Assembly: GCA_023434145.1 (NCBI GenBank)
Contig: JAEYTI010000226.1
Coordinates: 1 to 32,310 of the forward strand
Direction: 5' to 3'
DNA: 32,310 bases
Source of the DNA: Chloroflexota bacterium
GTDB lineage: Bacteria > Chloroflexota > Anaerolineae > Anaerolineales > Anaerolineaceae
Part shown: piece after piece, positions 23,655 to 31,079 of the stretch
How the letters are laid out: every line of letters begins with the position of its first letter
Numbering within the stretch: position 1 is the stretch's first letter
The notes under the pieces: generated by a model
What the model was told of the DNA's origin: nothing
The model's database searches: none
The model's input: the letters and a program-made list of their open reading frames with translations, nothing else
Position numbers and translations under genes: made by a program

Positions 23655-26348
23655 TCACTCCAAAGCGGGTGAAACGACCAACCTTCCCTCTCGCCCGTTC
23701 AGGGCGATTTCCAGCACGCCGGGGAGCGTTTCCTCGTAGGGCGCGGGCGCGCCGTTCCACGTGGCTGCATAGCGCAGACCTGGCTGCATCGCAGCCAGAA
23801 CAGAAGTGGTGCCTGCCGCTCCGGCGAACCACAGATCCGCTTCCAGGCGGCGGAATCCGCCGGTGAAGTCGTGATGCCGCACCCAGGTATCCATGCCGGT
23901 GGTCAGCCTGCCGGGTCGGTGATACGCGCTGTACCACGATAGCACCGGCGTAGAGAGTCCGCTGAACTGGTGCCAGCCCGCGCCCCGGCCCGATTCGACG
24001 ATGAAGTGTTCAAAGCAGTAGTACGAGGCCTCCACTTCCTGCTTCCACAAGTCCAGGGCAGTGCCGGCGATCTTACGGGCGTGCTCAGGGTGGCTCAGGT
24101 CGAACATGGATTTCCAGACAAACCACTGATGCGGGAACCAGACCGCTCCGTTCCAGTAGCCATCCTTACGATAGTAGGGCGCGGACTGGTCGACGGTGGA
24201 GATGCCGATGGGCGTCCACATGCGTTTTGGGCTGAACAGGCGCTCCATTAGCAGGCGCTCCTGCTCGGGAGTGCAGATCCCGGCGTAGAGCGGGGCTGCG
24301 CCGTCCAGGCCCATGTCGAAGTTTGCGCCGCTCTCATGGCGCAGGAACGCGCTTGGCATTCCTGCTTCGTCGTGCACCACGTAGCTGAAGTAGCCCGACT
24401 CACCATCCCAGGCGTGGGTTTGTAGTGCGTCGGTGAACGCGGCGATGTCCTCATCATACAGCGGCAGGTCCGCAGACGCGCCCAGTTCTTCGGCGGCGGC
24501 GCGCAGGATCTTTGCACAGCGGATGGCGTGCGCGGAAGTGACGGCGGGTGAAACAGTCTTCTGCAAGCCGTTCAGCCGCACGTGCACCTGGGGCGGGTAG
24601 TCATCCCAGCCGCCGGAGTTGTAAAAGTAGTCCCAGGTCTTGAGCAGGTTTGACTTGAGCACGCGGGTGGTCGAGCTGCCCGAACGCCCCGCCAGGAACA
24701 GATAGTATTGCCGCAAGCGCGGGTAGAAATATTCCAATAGGGTGCGGTCTTGGGTACGGTTCCACAGTTCGTGGAACAGGTAGAACTGCACCGGCACAAA
24801 GCTGCCGTGGTGGACAAACGCCGCCTGCGGGTCATCAGGGTCGGTGAGGTAGGCATCCAGGTTGTCGATGGCCCGTTCCAGGTCAATCTCCAGCAGGCCC
24901 AGGCCAATAAAGCCGGAGTCCCAGGTGTAGAGGCAGTCCCACCATTTGCCGGGCGTGGAATGGCGGATGTGGGTGCGCCGGGTGTAGACCGGGTAAACCA
25001 CATTGAGCAGGGTCGTGGCCGCCATGCGTTCCTGGCTGAAGCGGTAAGGTTCTCCGGAGGGCGCTCCTTCCATCCGCACGGCCTTCGCGCGGGCGCTCTG
25101 GTAGATCGATTCCATTGCGGCGGGCTCAAAGTCGAACCCCGCCAGTTCGCGCTCTACGTCCAAACGCTCACCAGAGCAGGCAAGGCCGTAGATCACAACC
25201 GTCTCATGCGGCGCCACAGGAATGGGGCGCATGAAGATGTTGGTGAAGTGCCCTTCGCCCGGACCGACCAGCGTGCGCTGTACGTGCTCGTGCACCATGT
25301 GGCGGAAGTAGCGGTCCAACTCGGCGGTGTAAAACTCGCGCAGGACGAAGTCGGAGCAGCTCCACGCGATACCGTAGTGCGGCTCGGCATCGGCATATTT
25401 CAGCACCAGCGACTGCGGGTTGGGGCCGGGGTGCATCTCAGGCGCGTGCGCCCATTGGTGGAGCGAGAAGGATACAGCGCCACCCTGGATTTCGGGGAGC
25501 ACCGCGAACCCGTCTAACTCCACAGGGGCGCCGCCCTGCGCGGTGAGGCGCAGCCGGTGCTCGCCCGTCTCTAGCATTCCAAGCGGCAGCAGCGTTGTGG
25601 AGAAACCGTCGCCGCCACGAAGTGTCAGTGACTGATTGGTAATTCCTTCGGCATGGAAGCTGGCAGTGGCGTTTTGCTCTATGCGGTAGCGCAGCAGCAG
25701 CGCTGCGCCGGGCACGGCCTGCGCCAGCCGGATCGTGTACTCCACCATGTCGCCGGCGTCACCGCCAAAGCCCTGCCCGATCCCGCTGCCATTGACAAAG
25801 CCGTGCGCGCGGATCTCGCCGCGCAGCATGGCATCGTAGACCAGCGTATCCTGGGGGCGCGGATTGGCAAAGCGGAGATCGTCGTAATCCAGCGCCTCGA
25901 TCCACACCGCGCCTTCCGGCAGGTGCACGCGGGCGGGCTGCACCGGTTCATCCGAGTAGGGCCTCACGGGCGGAAAGTTCATCAGCGCCATGAAGTGCAG
26001 CATCAGGTTTTGGGGCATGGCGGTGTTGTTGACGAAGGCGCAGCGCACCAGTTGGGCCGTTTCAGAGAGGGCCGAAAAGGACACATCCGCGTAGACCTGA
26101 TCCTTCCACTCCAACTCGTAGCGGAAGCTGTAGAAGCTTAGATCGGCGGCGGCCTCCCATGCGTAATGTCCCGATTCCCATTTCTCGTTGGGAACCATCA
26201 CCGAGCGGCGGTAGTGGCCTGGCAGCACCGCAAGATCAAACCGTAGGCCCCGGCGGATATCGGGGATGTGCGAGGTGCCAGTGTACTTCTTGGTGTACGG
26301 CCCCCAATCGGGCAGGCGCAGATCGTGGTTCTTTTGCGGGGTAGACAT
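23655..26348 (-). CDS. Large alpha/alpha-barrel glycoside hydrolase (GH63/MGH1-like)
   Basis: 897 residues. The N-terminal 400 or so are beta-rich and resemble a carbohydrate-binding/supersandwich region; the C-terminal half is an (alpha/alpha)6 barrel. WWDCLYTWDSGFIGLG (about residue 465), FVHHGSFVPVQFYLFHELW, GGWDDYPPQVH, ANFDMGLDGAAPLY and RKDGYWNGAVWFPHQWFVW look like the glucosidase/trehalase-type MGH1 and GH63 clan; the Asp and Glu residues in these segments are candidate catalysts. No signal peptide is seen, so it acts in the cytoplasm. Substrate is unknown: alpha-glucosides, mannosylglycerate or rhamnosides are possible. The start has AAAGGA seven bases before ATG. The zinc-ribbon gene follows. 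Confidence 0.85.
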   Translation of the reverse strand: MSTPQKNHDLRLPDWGPYTKKYTGTSHIPDIRRGLRFDLAVLPGHYRRSVMVPNEKWESGHYAWEAAADLSFYSFRYELEWKDQVYADVSFSALSETAQLVRCAFVNNTAMPQNLMLHFMALMNFPPVRPYSDEPVQPARVHLPEGAVWIEALDYDDLRFANPRPQDTLVYDAMLRGEIRAHGFVNGSGIGQGFGGDAGDMVEYTIRLAQAVPGAALLLRYRIEQNATASFHAEGITNQSLTLRGGDGFSTTLLPLGMLETGEHRLRLTAQGGAPVELDGFAVLPEIQGGAVSFSLHQWAHAPEMHPGPNPQSLVLKYADAEPHYGIAWSCSDFVLREFYTAELDRYFRHMVHEHVQRTLVGPGEGHFTNIFMRPIPVAPHETVVIYGLACSGERLDVERELAGFDFEPAAMESIYQSARAKAVRMEGAPSGEPYRFSQERMAATTLLNVVYPVYTRRTHIRHSTPGKWWDCLYTWDSGFIGLGLLEIDLERAIDNLDAYLTDPDDPQAAFVHHGSFVPVQFYLFHELWNRTQDRTLLEYFYPRLRQYYLFLAGRSGSSTTRVLKSNLLKTWDYFYNSGGWDDYPPQVHVRLNGLQKTVSPAVTSAHAIRCAKILRAAAEELGASADLPLYDEDIAAFTDALQTHAWDGESGYFSYVVHDEAGMPSAFLRHESGANFDMGLDGAAPLYAGICTPEQERLLMERLFSPKRMWTPIGISTVDQSAPYYRKDGYWNGAVWFPHQWFVWKSMFDLSHPEHARKIAGTALDLWKQEVEASYYCFEHFIVESGRGAGWHQFSGLSTPVLSWYSAYHRPGRLTTGMDTWVRHHDFTGGFRRLEADLWFAGAAGTTSVLAAMQPGLRYAATWNGAPAPYEETLPGVLEIALNGREGRLVVSPALE

Positions 26349-26390
26349 GGAGAGTTCCTTTCAGCCGAGTTTAGAAAGGGCGCTCCATTC

Positions 26391-26396
26391 ATTATA
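26391..26396 (-). promoter_or_regulatory. -10 element for the glycoside hydrolase operon
   Basis: A perfect TATAAT on the minus strand 42 bases before the start codon. The -35 region is AT-rich but has no clear match. Confidence 0.4.
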
Positions 26397-26424
26397 ATCC
26401 GCCAGCCGCTGTTCTATTTTAATT

Positions 26425-26473
26425 TTTTCGAGGGTCGATTGGGAAGCATCGCTTCCCAATCGACCCTCGAAAA
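26425..26473. repeat. Long palindrome just after rnpB
   Basis: Perfect 23-bp arms (26425-26447 and 26451-26473) with an ATC loop. The left arm is TTTTCGAGGGTCGATTGGG. It begins eight bases after the 3' end of rnpB on the minus strand, but the sequence past the stem is AAAAAATTAAAA rather than a T run, so a standard terminator reading fails. It may still define the 3' end by blocking readthrough. Confidence 0.93.
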
Positions 26474-26481
26474 TCGTGTGT

Positions 26482-26883
26482 CCCTCAGGTCAGTCTATAA
26501 GCCGCATTCTGTGCACCAAACTGGCGCGATGATCATCTCTCTCGGCGAACCGTTACCGGTACGCTCTTGCAGCCTACCCGAAGCTCAAGGGAGACGAGCC
26601 GCCTCCCGGTTAGAACACCGAAGTGCCCTAGCCTTAACCTCTGCTTGGCCTTGCTCCAGATGGGGGTTGCCTGGCCGCGGCATTACTGCCGTCGCCGGTG
26701 GTCTCTTACACCACCGTTTCACCCTTCCCAGGACGGCTTGCGCCATCCTTCGGCGGTATGTTTCTGTGGCCCGATCCGGCAGATTGCTCCACCCCGGGGG
26801 TTACCCGGCATCTCGCTCTAAGGAGTGCGGACTTTCCTCGACCCGACCTGCGCCGGGACGCGATCATCCGACCAGCCTGAGGG
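26482..26883 (-). ncRNA. rnpB: RNase P RNA (bacterial type A)
   Basis: On the minus strand the diagnostic conserved blocks appear in order: GAGGAAAGTCCGCACTCC near the 5' end, ACAGAAACATACCGCC, GGGTGAAACGGTGG and GTAAGAGACCACCG, then AGAATGCGGCTTATAGAC near the 3' end. The ends pair as CCCTCAGG/CCTGAGGG (helix P1), giving about 402 nt. It is the catalytic RNA that matures tRNA 5' ends with the RnpA protein. A perfect promoter begins just upstream and would start transcription within a base or two of the P1 helix. Confidence 0.96.
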
Positions 26884-26888
26884 CCTAT

Positions 26889-26917
26889 ATCATACACTTA
26901 AGGGAAGGTGATGTCAA
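26889..26917 (-). promoter_or_regulatory. Sigma-70 promoter of rnpB
   Basis: On the minus strand a perfect -35 TTGACA (26912-26917), a 17-base spacer and TATGAT (26889-26894). The expected start at about 26882 coincides with the rnpB P1 helix. Confidence 0.88.
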
Positions 26918-27003
26918 TTTTTCCTGGAAAAATCCCGTGGTTGGCGGTGCTGCTGGCGTTGTTTGGGTTTATACTTAACCCTCAGCACCATATCCAGAAA
27001 ATC

Positions 27004-27031
27004 TTTATGCGATGCTATCGCAACGCATAAA
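27004..27031 (+). repeat. Nested hairpin in the tpiA leader
   Basis: Outer arms TTTATGCG (27004-27011) and CGCATAAA (27024-27031), with an alternative inner hairpin GCGAT-GCT-ATCGC. It lies about 30 bases before the tpiA start and downstream of a TATACT (26970-26975) that could be its -10. The arm sequence TTATGCG/CGCATAA is shared with the lysC leader hairpin at 8116-8147. Confidence 0.5.
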
Positions 27032-27061
27032 AATAATCCCCTTTTTATCGTGAGGAACCGT

Positions 27062-27832
27062 ATGCGAAAACCATTTGTGGCTGGAAATTGGAAGATGAAC
27101 AAGACGGGTGAAGAGGCACGCGCGCTGGTAGCCGAGATGCTGCCCATGCTGCAAGAGGCCTCCAACATGGATCGGGCCATCTGTCCGCCGTTCCCCTATC
27201 TGATGCCCCTCTCGGCGATGCTAGTAGGCACTGGCGTTGGCTTGGGCGCGCAGAACATGTACTGGGAAGAGTCGGGCGCCTATACCGGTGAAGTTGCGCC
27301 GTCAATGGTCGCCGAATTCTGCCAGTACGTGATCCTGGGTCACTCTGAGCGCCGCACGTACTTTGGCGAGACGGATGAGACCGTGAACCGCAAGGTGAAG
27401 GCTGCCTTTGCCCACGGCCTGACCCCCATCGTCTGCGTAGGGGAAACGCTGGAAGAGAACGAAGCAGGGCGCACCACCGAAGTGGTGGAACGCCAGGTCC
27501 GCGAGGGATTGAAGGGTCTTGATCTAGCCCAGGCGGCGAAGCTGGTCATCGCATACGAGCCCGTTTGGGCCATTGGCACCGGCCGTGCGGCAACTTCTGA
27601 GGTTGCTAACTCCGTGCATGCAGATGTGATCCGCCCTGTTCTGCGCGCTATCTTCAACGACGAAATTGCCCAGACCGTTCGCATCCAGTATGGCGGCTCG
27701 GTGAACGCTAAGAACGCGGCGGAACTGTTTGCCATGCCCGATATTGACGGCGCGCTGGTTGGCGGTGCAAGCCTCAAGACGGCTGACTTTGGCGCAATCA
27801 TTAAGGCCGCCTCCGACCGCGCCGCGAAATAG
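27062..27832 (+). CDS. tpiA: Triosephosphate isomerase
   Basis: 256 residues with all family hallmarks: N-terminal FVAGNWKMNK (Asn and Lys of the active site), GHSERRTYF (electrophilic His), AYEPVWAIGTG (catalytic Glu) and the C-terminal phosphate site YGGSVNAKNA with ALVGGASL. It interconverts glyceraldehyde-3-phosphate and dihydroxyacetone phosphate in glycolysis, and would process the triose made by KDPG aldolase. The start at 27062 has GAGGA before ATG; the longer frame from 26963 would include the leader. The usual gap-pgk neighbours are absent. A membrane-protein gene follows 46 bases later. Confidence 0.97.
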   Translation: MRKPFVAGNWKMNKTGEEARALVAEMLPMLQEASNMDRAICPPFPYLMPLSAMLVGTGVGLGAQNMYWEESGAYTGEVAPSMVAEFCQYVILGHSERRTYFGETDETVNRKVKAAFAHGLTPIVCVGETLEENEAGRTTEVVERQVREGLKGLDLAQAAKLVIAYEPVWAIGTGRAATSEVANSVHADVIRPVLRAIFNDEIAQTVRIQYGGSVNAKNAAELFAMPDIDGALVGGASLKTADFGAIIKAASDRAAK

Positions 27833-27878
27833 CAGGCGTTTTAATAGCGCGACGCTTTAACATCGCAAGGAGAATGCA

Positions 27879-28352
27879 ATGGTAAAAGCTGGTTTGATTG
27901 TAGGTGTGGGAATGCTGGTCGGCGCGCTGGCACTCAGCTTGATCTCGCCGTTGTGCACCATCTGCGGCGCTATTTTCGCGGGCCTGCTGGCAGGTTTTCT
28001 GGCAAACGTGTTTGAAAAACCCATGACCGCGCAGGGCGTTGTTCAGCGCGGCGCAATTGCCGGGGCAATTGCCGGGGCAGTCGCAATCGTGGGGCAGTTC
28101 ATTGGCGCATTTATCAATGCCTCGAGCGTTGATATTGCCACCATCGAGGAACTGCTGGGCCAGTCAACCGGGCTAACACAGGAATCGCTGTGGATCTTCC
28201 AACTCGGCGGAGCGCTTTGCATCGGCCTGCTGAACATTGGCCTGATGGCAGGCCTGGGCGCCGCCGGAGCGCTGCTGTGGAAGCAGTCGAAGGGCAGTAA
28301 CCTGCCGCCTTCTGACCTGCCGCCCGCGCCGCCGGTCTACACACAGCAATAA
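27879..28352 (+). CDS. Small membrane protein of unknown function
   Basis: 157 residues with about four hydrophobic segments, rich in Gly and Ala (GAIAGAIAGAVAIVGQFIGAF), a Cys pair in SPLCTICGAIFAG near residue 27, and a Pro-rich C-terminal tail. No family is recognised; the layout resembles small DUF-type membrane proteins. The start has AAGGAG six bases upstream. It lies between tpiA and the HExxH membrane protein in the same direction and is probably cotranscribed with at least the latter, 16 bases away. Confidence 0.75.
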   Translation: MVKAGLIVGVGMLVGALALSLISPLCTICGAIFAGLLAGFLANVFEKPMTAQGVVQRGAIAGAIAGAVAIVGQFIGAFINASSVDIATIEELLGQSTGLTQESLWIFQLGGALCIGLLNIGLMAGLGAAGALLWKQSKGSNLPPSDLPPAPPVYTQQ

Positions 28353-28368
28353 TATCCACACAAAGAAC

Positions 28369-29151
28369 GTGGATCTGTTTTTACCGTACCTGGATGGATT
28401 GGGGTGGCTTCTGCTCATGCTGGGGCCACTCCTGTTCGTTCAGCGCTGGCTGCACCGCGAAGTGCAGTTGATCTTCTTCCTGATCACACGCTCGGCGGCG
28501 ATGGCGATGGGTCTGTTTGCACTGCTGTTCTTCCCCGGCGTGATGCTGCACGAGCTAAGCCACTTTGTTATGGCGCGCCTGCTGGGCGTGCGGACGGGCG
28601 GTTTTTCGCTGCTGCCCGCCCTAATGTCGGATGGCAAGCTGCGCCTGGGCTACGTTGAAGTGGAAACCTCTGATGCCGATATTTTGCGCAACGCGCTGAT
28701 CGGGGCTGCGCCTTTAATTACCGGCGGGGCGGCGGTGGCCTACCTGGGTGTCAGCCGGTTGGGGCTGGTTCCGCTGGCGGTCTTTATCGGGCAGGGGGAT
28801 TGGGGCGGGTTCTGGCAGGGGTTCTGGGCGCTGCCGGAGCAGGCGGATTTCTGGCTGTGGTTTTATCTGGCGTTTGCCATCAGTAGCACCATGATGCCCT
28901 CTGCCTCTGACCGCCGGGCATGGCTGCCGATTGCACTGGTGCTGGTTGTTCTGGCAGCGCTGGCGCTAGTGGCAGGGGCCGGCCCGTGGATGCTGGAAAA
29001 CCTGGCGCCGTGGCTCAACCGGGCGCTGCGAGCGATTGCAACCGTGTTTGGCGTCAGTCTGGCGCTGCAAATTGCCATCCTGCTGCCGCTGCGCGTGCTG
29101 CGAGAGATGATTCTGACGCTCACCGGGCAGCGGATCGCGCGCGGGGTCTGA
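28369..29151 (+). CDS. Membrane protein with HExxH motif (site-2-protease-like)
   Basis: 260 residues with about six membrane segments. The second segment is followed by MLHELSHFVMARLLGV (about residues 63-78), an H-E-x-x-H zinc motif placed at a membrane helix as in M50 site-2 proteases and related membrane proteins with DUF3267-like folds. No second-ligand NPDG-type motif is clear, so enzymatic activity is uncertain. The start codon is GTG at 28369 with only a weak ribosome-binding site, 16 bases after the preceding gene. It might cleave a membrane-bound anti-sigma or regulator, but no partner is seen in the window. Confidence 0.72.
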   Translation: MDLFLPYLDGLGWLLLMLGPLLFVQRWLHREVQLIFFLITRSAAMAMGLFALLFFPGVMLHELSHFVMARLLGVRTGGFSLLPALMSDGKLRLGYVEVETSDADILRNALIGAAPLITGGAAVAYLGVSRLGLVPLAVFIGQGDWGGFWQGFWALPEQADFWLWFYLAFAISSTMMPSASDRRAWLPIALVLVVLAALALVAGAGPWMLENLAPWLNRALRAIATVFGVSLALQIAILLPLRVLREMILTLTGQRIARGV

Positions 29152-29185
29152 TCTCACCCGGCTGTGGTAGAATACCAATATCACC

Positions 29186-29221
29186 AAAAAAAGCCGAATC
29201 AGTCGTATCGGTCATTTTTTT
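29186..29221 (+). terminator. Terminator-like hairpin before moaA
   Basis: A run of seven A, then GCCGA, a loop, TCGG and a run of seven T ending at 29221. It follows the HExxH gene by about 35 bases and has normal terminator polarity. A TAGAAT at 29168 leaves open that it lies in the moaA leader and acts as an attenuator. Confidence 0.55.
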
Positions 29222-29275
29222 CTGAACCAGCACGGTGTATTTCTGCCTGGTTGGGAGCAGAGAAAGAGGTTTTTC

Positions 29276-30265
29276 ATGCTGCTGGATCAATGGGGCCGTC
29301 AGGTCACCTATCTGCGGGTATCGGTGACGGATCGCTGTAACCTGCGCTGTGTGTACTGCATGCCGCCGGAAGGCGTGGAGCGCAAAACGCACGACGAGAT
29401 CATGCGTTTCGAAGAGATCATGCAGGTGGTTCAGGTGGCGGCGGAACACGGTGTTCGCAAGGTGCGTTTGACGGGTGGGGAGCCCCTGGTGCGCGCCGGC
29501 CTGCCGCATCTGATCGAAATGATCGCGAAGACCCCTGGCATTGAAGATATCAGCCTGACGACCAATGGACTATTGCTGGAACGCATGGCAGTGGCGCTAA
29601 AAAAGGCCGGGCTCACACGTATCAATGTTAGCCTGGATACGCTTCAGCCGGAGAAGTTTGCCCGCATCACGCGCGGTGGCTCGCTAGAGACGGTGCTGCG
29701 CGGCCTGGAACTGGCCGAGCGCCTGGGAATGACGCCGGTAAAGATCAACGCGGTAGCCATGCGTGGTATCAACGACGATGAGATTGTTGATATGGCGCGC
29801 TTGAGCATCACGCGCGGCTGGCATGTGCGCTTCATTGAGCTGATGCCGGTCAGCAACCAGCAGCCGTGGGGGCCAGGCTTCCCCAGCCCAATGGATGCCT
29901 ACCTTTCTATCTCCGAGATCAAGAAGCTGCTGGAACCGCTGGGCTTAGCCCTGGTAGAAGGGCATTCACACGACGGGCCGGCCAGCGAATACCGGCTGGA
30001 AGGGGCCGGGGAAGGGCGCGTTGGCTTTATCTCGCCGCTCAGCGAACACTTCTGCCAGACGTGCAACCGGCTGCGCCTCACCGCGGACGGTGTCTTCCGC
30101 CCGTGCCTGCTGCACGATATCGAAGTGCCATTTTTGCAGGCCCTGCGTGAAGGCCAGCCGATCCTTCCGCTGCTGCAACAGGCGGTGCAGAGCAAGCCCT
30201 CGGGCCACGAGATATCGCTCAACCACCTGCCATCCAATCGCTGCATGCTTCAAATTGGAGGGTAG
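29276..30265 (+). CDS. moaA: GTP 3',8-cyclase MoaA (molybdenum cofactor step 1)
   Basis: 329 residues, full length. The radical-SAM cluster is in DRCNLRCVYCMP (C-x3-C-x2-C), followed by LTGGEPLVR; the C-terminal cluster is in FCQTCNRLRLTADGVFRPCL (C-x2-C-x13-C), and the protein ends IGG, the conserved GG tail. It converts GTP to 3',8-cyclo-GTP, the first step of molybdopterin synthesis, before MoaC. The start has AGAGAAAGAGG upstream. No other molybdenum genes are in the window. The stop codon's last base is the first base of a perfect 52-base palindrome that fills the gap to upp. Confidence 0.96.
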   Translation: MLLDQWGRQVTYLRVSVTDRCNLRCVYCMPPEGVERKTHDEIMRFEEIMQVVQVAAEHGVRKVRLTGGEPLVRAGLPHLIEMIAKTPGIEDISLTTNGLLLERMAVALKKAGLTRINVSLDTLQPEKFARITRGGSLETVLRGLELAERLGMTPVKINAVAMRGINDDEIVDMARLSITRGWHVRFIELMPVSNQQPWGPGFPSPMDAYLSISEIKKLLEPLGLALVEGHSHDGPASEYRLEGAGEGRVGFISPLSEHFCQTCNRLRLTADGVFRPCLLHDIEVPFLQALREGQPILPLLQQAVQSKPSGHEISLNHLPSNRCMLQIGG

Positions 30266-30316
30266 TTTATTCAACACAACCGGCTGACCATGGTCAGCCG
30301 GTTGTGTTGAATAAAC
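30265..30316. repeat. Perfect 52-bp palindrome filling the moaA-upp gap
   Basis: 26-bp arms with no spacer; the left arm begins GTTTATTCAACACAACCGG and the centre is CCATGG. It runs from the last base of the moaA stop to three bases before the upp stop (30320), so it makes up nearly the entire convergent gap. No T run follows on either strand. It might still act as a bidirectional block. Confidence 0.97.
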
Positions 30317-30319
30317 CGT

Positions 30320-30946
30320 TTAGCCCGTTCCGAACTGCCGGTCGCCGGCGTCGCCCAGGCCGGGAACAATGTAACCCTTCTCGTTCAAGTGATCGTCGAC
30401 ACAGGCCAGGTGAATCGGGATATCGGGGTGGTGGGCCTGCATGTTCGCAATCCCCTCCGGCGCGGCGATCAACCCCAGGAATTTTATCTTCTTTACACCC
30501 CACTTCTTCAGCACGTCCGCGGTAGCGGTCGCTGATCCGCCGGTTGCCAGCATGGGGTCCAGGATCAGGCAGACGGATACCGTTGGCTCGAGGGGCAGCT
30601 TGTTGTAATACTCAACAGGCCGGAGTGTCTGCTCATCGCGGTACAGGCCAATGTGCCACACTTCGGAGGACGGCATCAGCTCCCAAATCCCCTCCACCAT
30701 GCCCAACCCAGAGCGTAAAATCGGCACCAGACCGATCTTTTCCACCAGCTCGTCGCACTGGGTCATCGTCAGTGGGGTCTGTACCTCGATCTGCTTGGTC
30801 GCAAGATCGCTCGTTGCCTCATAAGCAATCAGCGCGGTGATTTCCTTCACCAGCTGGCGGAACTTCTTTGGCTCAGTGTTCACATCGCGCAGGATACTTA
30901 GCTTATGGCGCACCAGGGGATGCTCAGATACATATACGTTCGACAT
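30320..30946 (-). CDS. upp: Uracil phosphoribosyltransferase
   Basis: 208 residues, the typical length. The PRPP loop is LDPMLATGGSATAT, with ILRSGLGM, the uracil-site region GLGDAGDRQFGT at the C-terminus and the N-terminal HPLVRHKLS. It salvages uracil to UMP. The start has AGGGAG seven bases before ATG. It is monocistronic, with its own -10 element (30974-30979) and a terminator of the preceding gene upstream. Confidence 0.97.
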   Translation of the reverse strand: MSNVYVSEHPLVRHKLSILRDVNTEPKKFRQLVKEITALIAYEATSDLATKQIEVQTPLTMTQCDELVEKIGLVPILRSGLGMVEGIWELMPSSEVWHIGLYRDEQTLRPVEYYNKLPLEPTVSVCLILDPMLATGGSATATADVLKKWGVKKIKFLGLIAAPEGIANMQAHHPDIPIHLACVDDHLNEKGYIVPGLGDAGDRQFGTG

Positions 30947-30973
30947 ACCAATCTCCCTTAGGGGTTTCCAGAA

Positions 30974-30979
30974 ATTATA
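30974..30979 (-). promoter_or_regulatory. -10 element of upp
   Basis: A perfect TATAAT on the minus strand 27 bases before the start codon. The -35 candidates (TTCGAA at 18 bases) are weak. Confidence 0.5.
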
Positions 30980-31001
30980 TCTTAAGGATGGTTCTGTTTC
31001 G

Positions 31002-31032
31002 AAAACTCGTGACAGGAAACTCCTGTCACGAG
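31002..31032 (-). terminator. Terminator of the second diguanylate cyclase gene
   Basis: On the minus strand a perfect 12-bp stem CTCGTGACAGGA/TCCTGTCACGAG with a GTT loop, then TTTT. It is a standard intrinsic terminator, and so contrasts with the long palindromes of the window. Confidence 0.8.
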
Positions 31033-31079
31033 CGAGTTCATTTAACGGTAGGGAACGTTTTTCAAACGATAAAAGCGAT

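Noticed and set aside
29152..29275. Molybdenum cofactor riboswitch in the moaA leader
   Set aside because: The gap is short and contains only a terminator-like hairpin and a weak AACCAG/CTGGTT stem; the Moco-motif consensus is not recognisable.
30265..30316. Palindrome as an ordinary bidirectional terminator
   Set aside because: No T run follows the stem in either direction, though a non-standard block to transcription cannot be excluded.
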